Source: Akanthomyces muscarius (Eukaryota; Ascomycota; Sordariomycetes; Hypocreales; Cordycipitaceae). Taken from it: a stretch of DNA of 64,000 bases. The stretch is from assembly GCF_028009165.1 (NCBI RefSeq), contig NC_079245.1:2046001-2110000 (forward strand), in the 5' to 3' direction. A program made the position numbers and the translations under genes. Within the stretch, counting starts at the first letter, position 1. Every line of letters starts with the position of its first letter. Of the stretch, positions 52,883 through 64,000 are shown piece by piece. Under the pieces are notes generated by a model. That model did not search any database. It was not told the DNA's origin and saw only the letters and a program-made list of their open reading frames with translations.

Positions 52883-54296
52883 TGAGGTTGTGTGTGGGTT
52901 TTTTTTTCTCCGTTGCTTTCTGATTATTCGTATGGTTAGGCGAACTGTATTTCCGTCGCAGCAAAAAACAGATTTTTCTCTTCTTCTTGGCGAAAGTCTC
53001 GAGTCTTCCAAGGTATTGCACTGCGACAGCCGGGCGCATAAGCTTGGCGAGCGCCAGGCTCGTGACCGTAAAGAGCATTGACCAGTGGAGATGTCGCTAT
53101 ACAATGCGCTGCTGTAATATAGTTTGGGGCCGCAGATGGGGAGCATCCATGACTGAAAAAACGGAAGAAAAAGAAGAAAAAGCCTGCAGCGGCATCTGAT
53201 GCCATTTGCCGGACTGGGCATTGCTGCAGAAGTTGGCAGTGCAGGCTGAGGTTTTTGCACGGCTTACCGGAGCAGGAGATCCGAGGCGAAACCTTGATGC
53301 ATAACAAGAGCAAGTTTTCTTTTCTCTTTCCTTGGCCTTTTTTTTTCTCGTAAATCTTTCCTATCCCGCTGCCCAATTCATCTCTACCTACTGTTCAGCC
53401 AGCCACCTACATACAGTGGGACAGCCTGGCAAGGCAAACAGTTGACAGGACAGAGCCCGGCCAGCTTGGTTCGGCGGGCGCGCCGCACGATGTTACTCTG
53501 TGAGATGGCGAGCTTGGATAGTGGAGTGCGTCATTGTGCGTTCGTGCGCTGTCAGTGTCTTGCTTTTTGATGAAAGACGACAACAAAAAGCTCCATGTCT
53601 GTTTTTCCTTTCTTTTCTTTTCTTTTCTTTTTTTGGCTGGAGGATAGCTCCAACATCCATTCCTCTCGACCGCCATTCTATTCAGCAACATCAGCAATAA
53701 ACAGTGACATGTCAAAATACCCTTTGATGACCTCGCCTTTGCCGGGCGCGGAGCGAGCGGCGCCTCTGCCGAGCGGGCCAGCCAGCCAGCCAGCCAGCCA
53801 CCACCGTCAGGAGGCCCCGCTGAAAAGCTGATGAGCTACCGGCAACGCTGTACCGTTTTTGGAGCAATCTACATGGCCAATTCCACTTCATCGCTATAGT
53901 AATACGAGAATGGATATACAAGAGCGCAAGCCAAGCCATCTGAGCGTAATATCGGCAGAGATTGACCTTGCCGCTACCCCATTCCGTCTTGCCTAGCGTT
54001 GCAGCGCAGTCGGCTGATCTGAGCTCTGTTGCCGGGCTTTATTACAGCGGAGAGGTGGGAAGGGAGGGGAGGGGGCCGAAATTGGCGAGTATAAAAAGAA
54101 TGCGAAATGTCTCAATTGCTGCATTCTTTCTCCTTTCTTGTCCATCTACTGTTGCTTGTTGCTGTATGCTGGTCTTGCTGTGGTGGCTGCATATAATTCA
54201 TCTCCACTGATACCTAATTCCCATTGTGTGCTGCAACACACAAACGTATTGACAGCCCGGCAAACGCATAACACATCAACGCAGCTAGCTTCAGCC
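52883..54296. other. Intergenic region with pyrimidine and CCAG repeats
   Basis: Holds a (TTTTC)n-type tract at about 53605-53632, a (CCAG)n run at about 53778-53800 and a TATA box at 54090 for the next gene. No coding feature is supported. Confidence 0.5.
54090..54097 (+). promoter_or_regulatory. TATA box of the flavoprotein gene
   Basis: TATAAAAA lies about 207 nt upstream of the start codon at 54297, so the leader would be long. Confidence 0.45.
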
Positions 54297-55594
54297 ATGT
54301 GGTTCCGCACCGCACTCGTCGCAGCTCTGCCGCTGCTCTCTCTTGCTGCACCTGTTTCCAACAGCAACAGCAATGGCAGCGACGCCCTCCCGCGCACCGA
54401 CTACGACGCCATCATCATCGGTGGTGGTCCCTCTGGTCTTGCTGCGCTGAGCGGCCTGGCGCGCGTGCGTCGAAACGTCTTGCTCGTCGACTCGGGCGAG
54501 TACCGCAACGGCGCCACCCGTCACTTGCACGATCTGCCCGGAAACGATGGTACGTTGAAACAATCGCTGTCGATGCTTCTCCAGTGGCTGACACCCCCCC
54601 TCCAGGCCAGCAGCCGGCCTACTATCGCTGGGTCGCGCGCACGTCCATCGCCAACTACGGCACCATCACCATGACCAACGGCACAATCACCAAGATCCAG
54701 CCCGAGCGCAACAGCACGTACTTCACCGTCACCGGCAACTACACCGGCGGTCACGAAATCACCTACACGGCCCGCAAGGTCATCCTCGGCACCGGCGTCA
54801 AGGACATCATCCCCGGCACGCCGGGCCTGCAGGAGAACTTCGGCAAGGGCATCTACTGGTGCCCCTGGTGCGACGGCCACGAGCACGCCGACCAGGCCCT
54901 CGGCATCGTCGGCCCCGTGACCTCGGCCGCCAGCACCCTGCGCGAGGTGACGACGCTCAACACCGACGTCGTCGCCTTCACCAACGGCACCGCCGCCAAC
55001 CAGACGCAGCTGGACGCGACGGAGAAGAGCTTCCCGCAGTGGCGCGACTACATGAAGGCAAAGGGCGCGACCGTCGACGACCGCGTCCTCACGTCGATTG
55101 AGCGCCTGCGCGACGGCGGCGACCCCTCGGCCGACCCGAGCCTGCCCACGCACCCGGAGCACGACCTCTTCCGCGTGCACTTTGCCACCGGCGAGCCTGT
55201 CCTGCGCAACGCCTTCGTCATCAACGTGCCCACCGACCAGGCGTCCTCGCTGCCCGAGGACATTGGCGCCAAGATTGTCGGCGGCAAGGTCGACGTCGAC
55301 CAGACAAAGGGCCTCGTCACGAGCGTGCCGGGCGTCTACGCCATTGGCGACGCCAACAACGCCGGCGCCACCAACATCCCCTTTGCCCTCTTCAGCGGCA
55401 AGCGCACCGCCGTGTACCTGCACGTGCAGCTCGAGCGCGAGAATTCGGCGGCGCTGATTGCCAGTCTGAACGGCACCAGCAGTGAGAGCAGCGGCATCAG
55501 CGGTCGCAGCTTGCACGAGGAGGCGCGCGCCGTGTGGGACGAGATGAACGGCCGCCCGGGCGACGTCTTGTACGCGGGCGAGTTTGACCAGTAG
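54297..55594 (+). CDS. Secreted thioredoxin-reductase-like FAD oxidoreductase
   Basis: Exons 54297-54549 and 54606-55594 give 413 residues. A signal peptide (MWFRTALVAALPLLSLAAP) precedes the FAD-binding loop YDAIIIGGGPSGLAALSGLARV. ILGTGVKDIIPGTPG follows, then the redox-active pair in YWCPWCDGHEH (Cys 170 and 173), and the second FAD contact VYAIGDANNAG. These are the landmarks of the low-molecular-weight thioredoxin reductase family, including fungal relatives such as the disulfide oxidase GliT. The pair here is CPWC rather than the common CATC or CPYC. Several Asn-X-Ser/Thr sites agree with passage through the secretory pathway. No biosynthetic cluster genes are nearby, so the substrate is unknown: small-molecule dithiols or secreted proteins are both possible. 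Confidence 0.87.
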
Positions 55595-58574
55595 AGTGGT
55601 TGCAGCTCAGCGAAAAGAGACAAAAAAGGGGGAGGAAGTTGTTCTGCATGAACGCTAATGAAGCCATGATATCGCAGGGATGTCATTGCAATTTTACATA
55701 TAATTGACAGCATAATTTAACGTAATATTGGTACACGATTTCGAGCGTTTGACTTTAACTGGCACGGCGTGGGCATCGCGTGTGATATGTGTCGCCGACC
55801 TAGGTGCAAACTGGACCACAAAACTTGTGGTTGCAGGCCGTGTCTAGGATGAACGATCTGATTTCTGTCTGTATCGAACTATGGGCACTTGAGACGAGAT
55901 CCTGTATCTTGGGGAAGTTTACCATCGTTTGCTGCTAGGAATAGTGCAGCCCGGCTCTGTCTGTGGTAGGCATGATGCCAACAGACCCGCGGGACGAATT
56001 GGCAAGCTTGCTTTCAATGATAGGGTAGGATCTATGCACAGGCTGGAGAATTCGACGGCTGCTTCAACCAGCTATCCATTTCTGGTCGAAAGTCAAGACA
56101 TGCAGAGTATCAGTGCATGCTGCAGCTTCTCACACCGTCTTGCAACGGTGAAAGCATTGCCGACGTGCGCAGCCAATCCGGTCAGCTGGTGACATAATCT
56201 ATGCCAAGCTTCCATCTAGCGGGAAAATAGCATTGGATCTAGGGCAGTTTTCGGGCTGCAACATCAACCCGAACTCGGGCAACCACCATATCTACCCAGC
56301 CAGTGGGCAACGCTGCACCACGAGCGATGCCGGTAGAACCGAGCACAGTTATTCACGGATGGCCCTGCAGAACCCGCCATCCTACCGTGATTGAAACCTC
56401 CAATGCAGGGCATGCGTGTCGTTTTCGTCTTTTACATTCAGTCCAGGGTAGGTGCATACCGCGGCCCGCGCGGGGAGGTCGCCGCAGATCATCCTGCTTA
56501 ACACCTATCGCCGTTGCTCACACATCGGCGCTACAGCGTGCCTCGAGATGCAGCCGCTGTCAAATCCGGCAAGCAAAGTAAACACCGATCATTTGGGCGA
56601 CTGTCCAAACAGGTGCATGAAAAATATCACCGCCTTGTTGTCTCAGGCTTGTCGTTTTCGCCGATACACTTTGATGTGGCAGGCAAGCAAACAAGCCACT
56701 CGGCTGCAAATCCAGGTTTCTTACCATCTAGTGAAATTCATCCCTCCACGTTTGATGGGCTTGGACCTGCCAAGACGAGGAGTCATATTTGCCAGCATAT
56801 CAGGGTCCAGCGCTCCATTTTATGCCGGAATATGCAGTTTTTATCGCCGGACAGAGTCATTACCCAATTGTTTCGTGCGTGCAGGCAATCAGTATTTATC
56901 CATTGCTGCCATTAGTACGTGAAATGAGGTTAATTAAGCCACTTTATTAATAACCGGCTATTTCCATCCCAAAGTAGCATAAGTCGCGGCTTAGACTTTC
57001 CGCGAGTTTTAGCCTACGACGAGCGGTGTTACGTCATTCGGGCTTGCTCCTTTTGGCTGAACGTTTCAGGGTTTCGGCCAACAGCATGTTGATACAAATT
57101 GAGAACGAAAGCAAGCAACACACTAAATTTATCTCTCCGTGCTTGTAATCAGAAAAACAATCAAGAGCGCCGCGGCGGAGCTTGTGAAGTGAGCGGCGCG
57201 ACGGCGCGGCGGCCGCCCCATATCTTTTTCTTTGGGTGATTGAAAATTCACGGCACACACCTGAGAAACGGGTCCCCAGGTGATTTGAAATCAAAACACC
57301 AACTCAAAACGTTGGAACTGCCATTGAGCGAATGTCACAGCCTGGCGGAGTTGCTTATCTACTAGGGTGTCGCAATCTTGGGGTGGCGCCATCTGTGCCC
57401 GTGAATACGGTGAACGTGTGCAGGGTGAATGCGAAATGTACTTGGCGTGGGTAATATTACCGTTTGAAAGCAACACCACATGTTGACACAAGCTTCACAA
57501 GGTTTCGGCAGCCTGGGGGTGCGGATCAGGCTCGGCTGCAGGTGGCTGACATATGCGACGTGAATGATAAATTTAGCGAACGTCGCGGCCAGATATTTAG
57601 CACACAAAGGTGCGGTGCCCACCTAGTCTCGGCCGGTGACTGTTGACCGGATGAGTTCATACTCGCCAGAGATCATAATGGCACAAGCACCCGTGCGAGT
57701 TGCCATGCAAATGATCCGCAGGCTCTGTGTTTTCACACCCCTTTCCAGGGCGGCCGTAGCAGTTTTATCCCCGGGCTAAATCACGAAAAAGCGCTAATGC
57801 AGCGCCGGACTGGGAGAATTCTCCACAATGAATCATTCAACATCAGCCTGGGCGGCTCTGCAGAGTCAGTTGCAAAAGTGGTCGGAGCCCTCATCGGCGA
57901 GCCAAAACGGTCTTGCCGCCCGAGTCCCTGCGCATCCCATCAGCCACTTTGAGAAAGGGAACGTGCTTAGAGTCATTATTAATGGCAAGGGTAAACACAA
58001 GTCTCCGCAAGCAAAAAACGTCCGCGGTCGTCTCCCTCAGCAAGTCTTTGTCCACCATCTTGCTCCGTCTCCACAGAATTCACGGACGAAATTCCAAGCA
58101 CCACAAGGAACAGGCCGTTAAAAAAAAAGCAGTAATAACAATTGGGTTAGCTCACTGGGTGTACTTGTCTATTTTCAACACACACACCCCGGAGATTAGA
58201 AATACAATCTCCAGGCACGCTTTGCAAGCTGGCAGCCATTGGCTCTGTAGTCGGCGGAACCACCAAGCCTGTGGGCCAAATAGGGCGGTGCGTCATTGCA
58301 CGGGGATTGCCACGGCTCCGAGAGCAAGAAAAAAAAAAGTTGAAACGGATCCGACCCTTTGCGGACTTGATTAGCTCGTAAGCTATCAAGCTGTCTAATC
58401 CCATATATATGTCGTCGTCCCACCTTGAAGTGTGAAACAACCGCCACGGACTGTCGACGTCCTGACAAAGCAACAAGCAACCGAGAACCACAACCACCAT
58501 TTAAACTAGAACACAAGTTTCTTTGCAAATTCATAAAAGAAAGAGAACGCAAACTAGCAACACACCACTCCACA
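55595..58574. other. Gene-poor 3 kb upstream of the ABC transporter
   Basis: No gene is supported. The last ~200 nt before 58575 (A-rich, with a TATATAT element near 58403) probably form the promoter and leader of the transporter. Open frames in the rest lack domains or splice continuity. Confidence 0.45.
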
Positions 58575-61500
58575 ATGGCTGCCGAGGAGCAGCAGACGGT
58601 GCCGACTGCGGCCACCGCCGGAGCCACCCACAACACTGCAACCACAACAACAAACGGCGCCGAGGCCACCATCGCGCCGTCCACCTCTGCCGATGTTTCC
58701 TCGAGCAATGCCTCCGTCGAAGGCTACTGGGGCGATGCCGACCCCGGCGGGCCCGTCCGTCGTGAATCTGCCCGCCAGGGCTACGACGAGCTCCAGAGAG
58801 AGCTGAGCCGCCGGGCCAGCAACGTCTCGGGCGCATCCAAGGCCAAGAGCCAGACGGGCGGCGGCCAGAAGGGAGGTCTGCTCTCGGCGCTGCGCAAGAC
58901 GAAGCGGGAGCCCGACGTCGAGGCCGACAGCCAGGAGACCAAGCGCAACGAGGATGACTTCCAGCTCGACGAGTTTATGCGCCAGGGCCACCTCGAGAAG
59001 CGCCACCCGGAGAGCGGCGAGTCGACGAAAAAGGTCGGCGTCCTCTTCAAGAACCTGACCGTCAAGGGCGCGGCCGTGAGCGCCATGACGGTCCGCACCC
59101 TGCCGCAGGCCATCCTCGGCACCTTTGGCCCGGACCTCTACGGCCACATCACCAAGCTCGTCCCGGCCCTCAAGTTTGGCAGCAAGGGCAGCGGGCCCGA
59201 GATCCGCGACCTCATCCACGACTTCACCGGCGTGGTGCGCCCCGGCGAGATGATGCTCGTCCTCGGCCGCCCGGGCTCCGGCTGCACCACCTTCCTCAAG
59301 GCCGTCGCCAACAACCGCAAGGGCTACGTCGCCGTCGAGGGCGACGTGCGCTACGGCGGCATCGACGCCGCCGAGATGGACCGCCGGTACCGCGGCGAGG
59401 TCGTCTACAACCCGGAAAACGACCGCCACCTGCCCTCGCTCACCGTCGGCCAGACGCTCGACTTTTCGCTGCGCACAAAGACCAAGAAGCACGACAGCGG
59501 CAGCATCGGCCTCATCGTCGACTCCTTCCTCAAGATGTTTGCCATCTCCCACACCAAGAACACAAACGTCGGCGACGAGTACACCCGCGGCGTCTCGGGC
59601 GGCGAGCGCAAGCGCGTCTCCATCGCCGAGACGCTCGCGACAAAGTCGACCGTCACCTGCTGGGACAACTCGACGCGCGGCCTCGACGCCTCGACGGCGC
59701 TCAACTACGCGCGCTCGCTGCGCATCATGACCGACGTCTCGGACCGCACCACGCTCACGACCCTGTACCAGGCCGGCGAGGGCATCTACGAGCTCATGGA
59801 CAAGGTGCTCGTCATCGACCAGGGCCGCATGCTCTACCAGGGCCCCGCCGCCGACGCCCGCCAGTACTTTGTCGACCTCGGCTTCCTCGCGCCCCCGCGC
59901 CAGACGACGGCCGACTTCCTCACGTCCATCTGCGACGTCAACGCGCGCCGCTTCCGCGACGGCTGCGAGGCGAGCTGCCCCAAGACGGCCGCCGAGCTCG
60001 AGGCCGCGTTCCTCGCCAGCGACGCCCACGCGCGCGTCCTCGCCGACGTGGCCGACTACGAGCGCCACCTGGCGGCGACGAGCCACGCCGACGCCTCCAC
60101 CTTCCAGCAGTCCGTCTCCGAGGCCAAGTCGCGCACCGTCCTCGACAAGAGCAACTACACCGTCAGCTACTGGCGCCAGGTGCTCGCCTGCACGCGCCGC
60201 GAGTTCTGGCTGCTCTGGGGCGACAAGCAGACCCTCTACACAAAGTTCTTCATCATCATCAGCATGGGCCTCATCGTCGGCTCGCTCTTCTACGACGTCG
60301 CCGACGACACCTCCGGCCTCTTCCTGCGCGGCGGCGCTGCCTTCTTCTCCATCCTCTTCCTCGGCTGGCTGCAGCTGTCGGAGCTCATCCGCGCCATTGC
60401 CGGCCGCGACGTCATCGAGCGCCACAAAGAGTATGCTTTCTACCGCCCGTCCGCCGTCAACTTTGCCCGCATCCTGGCCGACTTTCCGCTCCTGTTTGTC
60501 GAGGTCGTCGTCTTTGGTCTCATCCTGTACTTCATGGTCAACTTTGACCTCGACGCCGGCAAGTTCTTCATCTACCTGCTGTTCATCTACACAACCACCA
60601 TCTGCATCACGGCCCTGTACCGCATGTTTGCCGCCATCAGCCCGTCAATCGACGACGCGGTCCGCTTCTCCGGCATCACATTCAACCTGCTCCTCATCTT
60701 TGCCGGCTATGCGATCAGCAAGCCGACGCTGCTGGGCAAGAAGATCTGGTTCGGCTGGTTCTACTGGATCAACCCCGTGTCGTACGCCTTCGAGGGTGTC
60801 ATCTCCAACGAGCTGTCCAGCCGCAACATGCAGTGCGCCCCCAGCCAGCTTGTGCCGCAAGGCCCCGGCATCATGCCCGAGAACCAGGGCTGTGCTGTGC
60901 CTGGCTCGGCTGCCGGCGCCACCACTGTCAACGGCGCCGACTACCTCAGCGCAAACTACGACTACCACCGCTCCAACCTGTGGCGCAACTGGGCCGTCCT
61001 GATTGCCTTTTCCGTTCTGTACATTCTCGTCACCGTGCTGGCCACCGAGACCCTCTCATTTGCCACATCTGGCATGGGCATCCTCATGTTCAAAAAGTCC
61101 AAGGCCGGGGCCGCCGCCGCCAAGGACACCAAAGCCGCCGACGAAGAGTCCGGCAAGAAGGAGACGCAGGGCAACGACACGCTGCAGCGCCAAATCACCA
61201 CCCCCGACGAGATTCTGCAAGAGTTTCAGCGCAGCGAAAAGATCTTTACCTGGGAAAATGTCAACTACACGGTTCCTACCGCCGATGGCCCGAAGAAGCT
61301 GCTCAACAACGTGCAAGGCTACGCCAAGCCCGGTGTCATGGTCGCTCTTATGGGTGCCTCGGGTGCCGGTAAGACGACGCTCCTCAACACTCTTTCCCAG
61401 CGCCAGACTGTCGGCGTCGTCGAGGGCAGCATGCTCGTCGACGGCACGGCGCTGCCCACGGACTTTCAGCGCGGCACCGGCTTCGTCGAGCAGATGGACC

Positions 61501-63161
61501 TGCACGAAGAGTCCACCACGGTCCGCGAGGCGCTCGAGTTCTCCGCCCTCCTCCGCCAGAGCAAGGACATCCCGCGCGAGGAGAAGATTGCCTATGTCGA
61601 CAAGATCATCGACCTGCTCGAGATGCAGCCCATCGAGGACGCCATTGTCTTTTCCCTCGGCGTCGAGCAGAAGAAGCGCCTCACCATCGGCGTCGAGCTG
61701 GCCGCCAAGCCCTCCCTGCTGCTCTTCCTCGACGAGCCCACGTCCGGCCTCGACTCGCAGTCGGCCTTTTCCATCATCCGCTTCCTGCGCAAGCTGTGCG
61801 CCGCGGGCCAGGCCATCATCTGCACCATCCACCAGCCGTCGTCGGAGCTCATCGAGCAGTTTGACCAGATCCTGGCGCTCAACCCGGGCGGCAACGTCTT
61901 CTACTTTGGCCCCGTCGGCGAGAACGGCAGCGCCGTTGTCGACTACTTTGCCGCGCGCGGCTCGCGCTGCCCCGACGGCAAGAACGTCGCCGAGTTCCTC
62001 ATCGAGCAGGGCGCCAAGCCCGCCGGCCGCGCGTTCTGGAACGAGCAGTGGCTGCAGTCGGACGAGAACAGGAAGCTGACCGAGGAGATTGAGCGCATCA
62101 AGCGTGACCGCGGCGCAGCCGCGGCCCAGCTGGAGCACGAGGCGGGCGGCGCGACCAAGAAGGACGAGTTTGCGGCCTCGGCGTACACGCAGACGATGCT
62201 GCTGACCCGGCGCATGTTCATCAAGCAGTGGCGCCAGCCGTCGTACGTGTACGGCAAGTTCTTCGTCGCCGTGCTCATCGGCATCTTCAACGGCTTCACC
62301 TTTTGGCAGCTCGGCAACACGGTCGCGGACATGCAGAACCGCATGTTCACGTCCTTCCTCGTGCTCCTCTTCCTGCCCGCGACCATGAACGCCGTGCTGC
62401 CCAAGTTCTTCATGGACCGCGCGCTGTGGGAGGCGCGCGAGTACCCGTCGCGCATCTACGGCTGGGTCGCCTTTTGCTCGGCCTCGATCCTCTCCGAGAT
62501 CCCCAGCGCCGTCGTCTCGGCCGTGCTCTACTGGGTGCTCTGGTACTTTGCGACCGGCCTGCCGACCGAGAGCTCGACCTCGGGCTTCGTCTTCCTCATG
62601 ACGCTGCTCTTCTTCCTCTTCCAGACGAGCTGGGCGCAGTGGATCTGCGCCTTTGCGCCCTCCTTCACCGTCATCAGCAACGTCCTGCCCTTCTTCCTCG
62701 TCATGTTCTCCGTCTTCAACGGCGTCTTCGTGCCCTACCAGCAGCTCGTCGTCTTCTGGCGCTACTGGATGTACTACGTCAACCCCTCGACGTACTTTGT
62801 CGGCGGCGTCCTCTCGAGCACCCTCGTCGGCCAGGAGGTGCGCTGCGCCGACACCGAGGCCGCGCACTTCAAGCCGCCGTCGGGCCAGACGTGCGTCGAC
62901 TTTGCCGGCGACTTCGTCGCCAAGGCCGGACGCGGATACCTGATCGACCCCAACGCCACCGACATGTGCGCGTACTGCCCCTATGCCGATGGCACCCAGT
63001 ACCTGGCCTCGCTGCACATTGAGCCTAGCCAAAAGTGGCGCGACTTTGGCATCTTCCTGGCCTTTTGCATCAGCAACTGGGCTCTGGTCTACTTCTTCAT
63101 CTACACGGTCCGCGTTCGTCGCTGGTCGTTTGGTTTCGGCTACTTGTTCAAATGGTTTTAA
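58575..63161 (+). CDS. PDR-type (ABCG) full-size ABC transporter
   Basis: An intronless gene of 1528 residues in the PDR order NBD1-TMD1-NBD2-TMD2. NBD1 has the altered Walker A GRPGSGCTT (about 231-239), signature VSGGERKRVS (about 340) and Walker B CWDNSTRGLDAS. NBD2 has a normal Walker A GASGAGKTT (about 927), a variant signature LGVEQKKRL (about 1028) and LLFLDEPTSGLDSQ. This asymmetry is usual for PDR pumps: one composite site is catalytically degenerate. Each membrane half shows six hydrophobic helices, and PDR-specific extracellular loops with cysteines (CAPSQLVPQGPG; CVDFAGDFV...CAYCPYADGTQYL) precede the last helices. These pumps export hydrophobic toxins, fungicides or sterols at the plasma membrane. 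The ATG at 58575 begins a typical Ala/Thr-rich N-terminus; the open frame extends 50 codons further but without features. Confidence 0.95.
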   Translation: MAAEEQQTVPTAATAGATHNTATTTTNGAEATIAPSTSADVSSSNASVEGYWGDADPGGPVRRESARQGYDELQRELSRRASNVSGASKAKSQTGGGQKGGLLSALRKTKREPDVEADSQETKRNEDDFQLDEFMRQGHLEKRHPESGESTKKVGVLFKNLTVKGAAVSAMTVRTLPQAILGTFGPDLYGHITKLVPALKFGSKGSGPEIRDLIHDFTGVVRPGEMMLVLGRPGSGCTTFLKAVANNRKGYVAVEGDVRYGGIDAAEMDRRYRGEVVYNPENDRHLPSLTVGQTLDFSLRTKTKKHDSGSIGLIVDSFLKMFAISHTKNTNVGDEYTRGVSGGERKRVSIAETLATKSTVTCWDNSTRGLDASTALNYARSLRIMTDVSDRTTLTTLYQAGEGIYELMDKVLVIDQGRMLYQGPAADARQYFVDLGFLAPPRQTTADFLTSICDVNARRFRDGCEASCPKTAAELEAAFLASDAHARVLADVADYERHLAATSHADASTFQQSVSEAKSRTVLDKSNYTVSYWRQVLACTRREFWLLWGDKQTLYTKFFIIISMGLIVGSLFYDVADDTSGLFLRGGAAFFSILFLGWLQLSELIRAIAGRDVIERHKEYAFYRPSAVNFARILADFPLLFVEVVVFGLILYFMVNFDLDAGKFFIYLLFIYTTTICITALYRMFAAISPSIDDAVRFSGITFNLLLIFAGYAISKPTLLGKKIWFGWFYWINPVSYAFEGVISNELSSRNMQCAPSQLVPQGPGIMPENQGCAVPGSAAGATTVNGADYLSANYDYHRSNLWRNWAVLIAFSVLYILVTVLATETLSFATSGMGILMFKKSKAGAAAAKDTKAADEESGKKETQGNDTLQRQITTPDEILQEFQRSEKIFTWENVNYTVPTADGPKKLLNNVQGYAKPGVMVALMGASGAGKTTLLNTLSQRQTVGVVEGSMLVDGTALPTDFQRGTGFVEQMDLHEESTTVREALEFSALLRQSKDIPREEKIAYVDKIIDLLEMQPIEDAIVFSLGVEQKKRLTIGVELAAKPSLLLFLDEPTSGLDSQSAFSIIRFLRKLCAAGQAIICTIHQPSSELIEQFDQILALNPGGNVFYFGPVGENGSAVVDYFAARGSRCPDGKNVAEFLIEQGAKPAGRAFWNEQWLQSDENRKLTEEIERIKRDRGAAAAQLEHEAGGATKKDEFAASAYTQTMLLTRRMFIKQWRQPSYVYGKFFVAVLIGIFNGFTFWQLGNTVADMQNRMFTSFLVLLFLPATMNAVLPKFFMDRALWEAREYPSRIYGWVAFCSASILSEIPSAVVSAVLYWVLWYFATGLPTESSTSGFVFLMTLLFFLFQTSWAQWICAFAPSFTVISNVLPFFLVMFSVFNGVFVPYQQLVVFWRYWMYYVNPSTYFVGGVLSSTLVGQEVRCADTEAAHFKPPSGQTCVDFAGDFVAKAGRGYLIDPNATDMCAYCPYADGTQYLASLHIEPSQKWRDFGIFLAFCISNWALVYFFIYTVRVRRWSFGFGYLFKWF

Positions 63162-64000
63162 AGAAATTTGCCTACTGCATATAATTTAGAGGAAATGGCG
63201 TTTGTGCATTTGCGGCACCTCAACGTGGTGTTTTTTTGCTTTTTGTTCTATTCAACAAAAAAAATGGTGTAGACTTAGATGTACGCTTTTCAAGATAATA
63301 CATACTGCTTTAGCTTGTTCTCTCGATTGCCTGTCTTTCTGCGCCAACGTAATCGAATACGTAATGACTGATGTCGCACGTCGCCAAAGATGGACTCGGG
63401 TTAATCCTCAAAGGCTGGTAGTCTCATCTCCTCGTTGTTATTGGGCCTTAACAAAATAGGTAAGTGGCCGTTCTCAGTGGAGCGTGGCAGGACTTGGCCA
63501 TCCCAACCATTGGCTCCCCGGCTGTAGAGGATGGAGTCGCTGCATATCTCCAAAGCTGTGAAATGTGCGATTGGATATGAGTATAGGTGTGGCGTCCAAG
63601 GGGAAAGCTTGCTTTGTCGAGCCTTCATTGTCGCATACTGCTAATTCTCTTGGCGAGAGCTTAGCACTCACTAACTTCAGAACGAGGCAGTGCATGAGCT
63701 CCGTGTGGACTGTGTACTTGGCATTGATAATAGCAGCTGATTTGCCTTCTTCTCGTAGCCGCAATAGAAAGATCCTACCGCGTGATTCAGCAAAAGTCCA
63801 CAATCAGCCCCTGCATCTGTATTACTTTGTGAGACATCAGCCGAGTTACCCTGGCCCGGGACGCTGAAATGGCAGCCATAATGGCCCTATCGGCGAGGTC
63901 GCCTTGTGCCAGTACCTGCAGCCGTTCTAAACGTCACCGATCTGAGGCTTGGATCGACACCGGTCTCGTACAATGGAAGACATCATGGTATTTCCGTTTG
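63162..64000. other. 3' flank and window end
   Basis: The first ~150 nt are AT-rich, consistent with the transporter's transcript end. A minus-strand open frame at about 63474-63803 has no recognised domain and was not called. A gene continuing past the window end cannot be excluded. Confidence 0.4.

Noticed and set aside
58554..63032. Two minus-strand frames of over 600 codons opposite the ABC transporter
   Set aside because: Shadows caused by the high GC content of third positions in the transporter; no motifs.
1..64000. tRNA genes, CRISPR arrays, complete transposons
   Set aside because: I looked by eye for T-arm consensus, spaced direct repeats and transposase motifs on both strands and saw none; a covariance-model or repeat search would be more sensitive.

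Overview
The window reads as nuclear DNA of a filamentous ascomycete (Pezizomycotina), most likely a sordariomycete and plausibly Hypocreales. The evidence is short GT-AG introns of roughly 50-130 nt with clear branch points, GC-rich codon third positions in conserved genes, and families typical of this group: a HET-domain protein, an Egh16-like secreted protein, a CFEM-Pth11 receptor, a FRE-type ferric reductase and a PDR-type ABC transporter. No tRNA, rRNA, CRISPR array or intact transposon was recognised. Intron-containing models were rebuilt by hand from splice signals and frame continuity. Family names come from recognised motifs; no database was searched.

Layout. (1) 0-7 kb: a 5'-truncated Arl8-type GTPase, a decayed membrane-protein gene, and a threonine aldolase. 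(2) 7-28.5 kb: a surface and secretion neighbourhood. It holds a GPI-anchored Ser/Thr-rich wall protein, a HET protein, a decayed DPP IV-like peptidase, two small secreted proteins, an Egh16-like protein, a 933-residue repeat-rich GPI mucin, a CFEM-Pth11 receptor and a ferric reductase. Spacers here are long and contain coding relics. (3) 28.9-35 kb: two F-box proteins flanking an ankyrin relic and a TMEM33/Pom33 membrane protein. (4) 35.7-52.9 kb: conserved housekeeping genes, namely PTEN/TEP1, the CTD-kinase cyclin CTK2, a bacterial-type mannose-1-phosphate guanylyltransferase with a zipper-like N-terminus, the spindle checkpoint protein MAD1, the inositol polyphosphate multikinase ARG82/IPK2 and the cleavage factor CLP1. 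An 8-cysteine secreted protein and a ~3 kb empty stretch interrupt this block. (5) 54-63 kb: a secreted thioredoxin-reductase-like flavoprotein and an intronless PDR transporter, separated by 3 kb without a recognisable gene.

How the parts relate. The 13.8-28.4 kb block has the composition expected of a host- or surface-contact region: secreted proteins, an adhesin-like wall protein, a surface receptor with a CFEM domain, and a plasma-membrane metalloreductase. Co-regulation is inference only. The decayed genes (2.0-3.5, 10.4-12.3 and 30.5-31.0 kb, plus two weaker traces) show that the accessory parts are turning over while the 35-53 kb block stays intact. I found no convincing undescribed multi-gene system. 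The best leads for novelty are the uncharacterised small secreted proteins (one needing an 8-nt exon), the young domain duplication in the GPI mucin, and the zipper-bacterial-type GDP-mannose enzyme.
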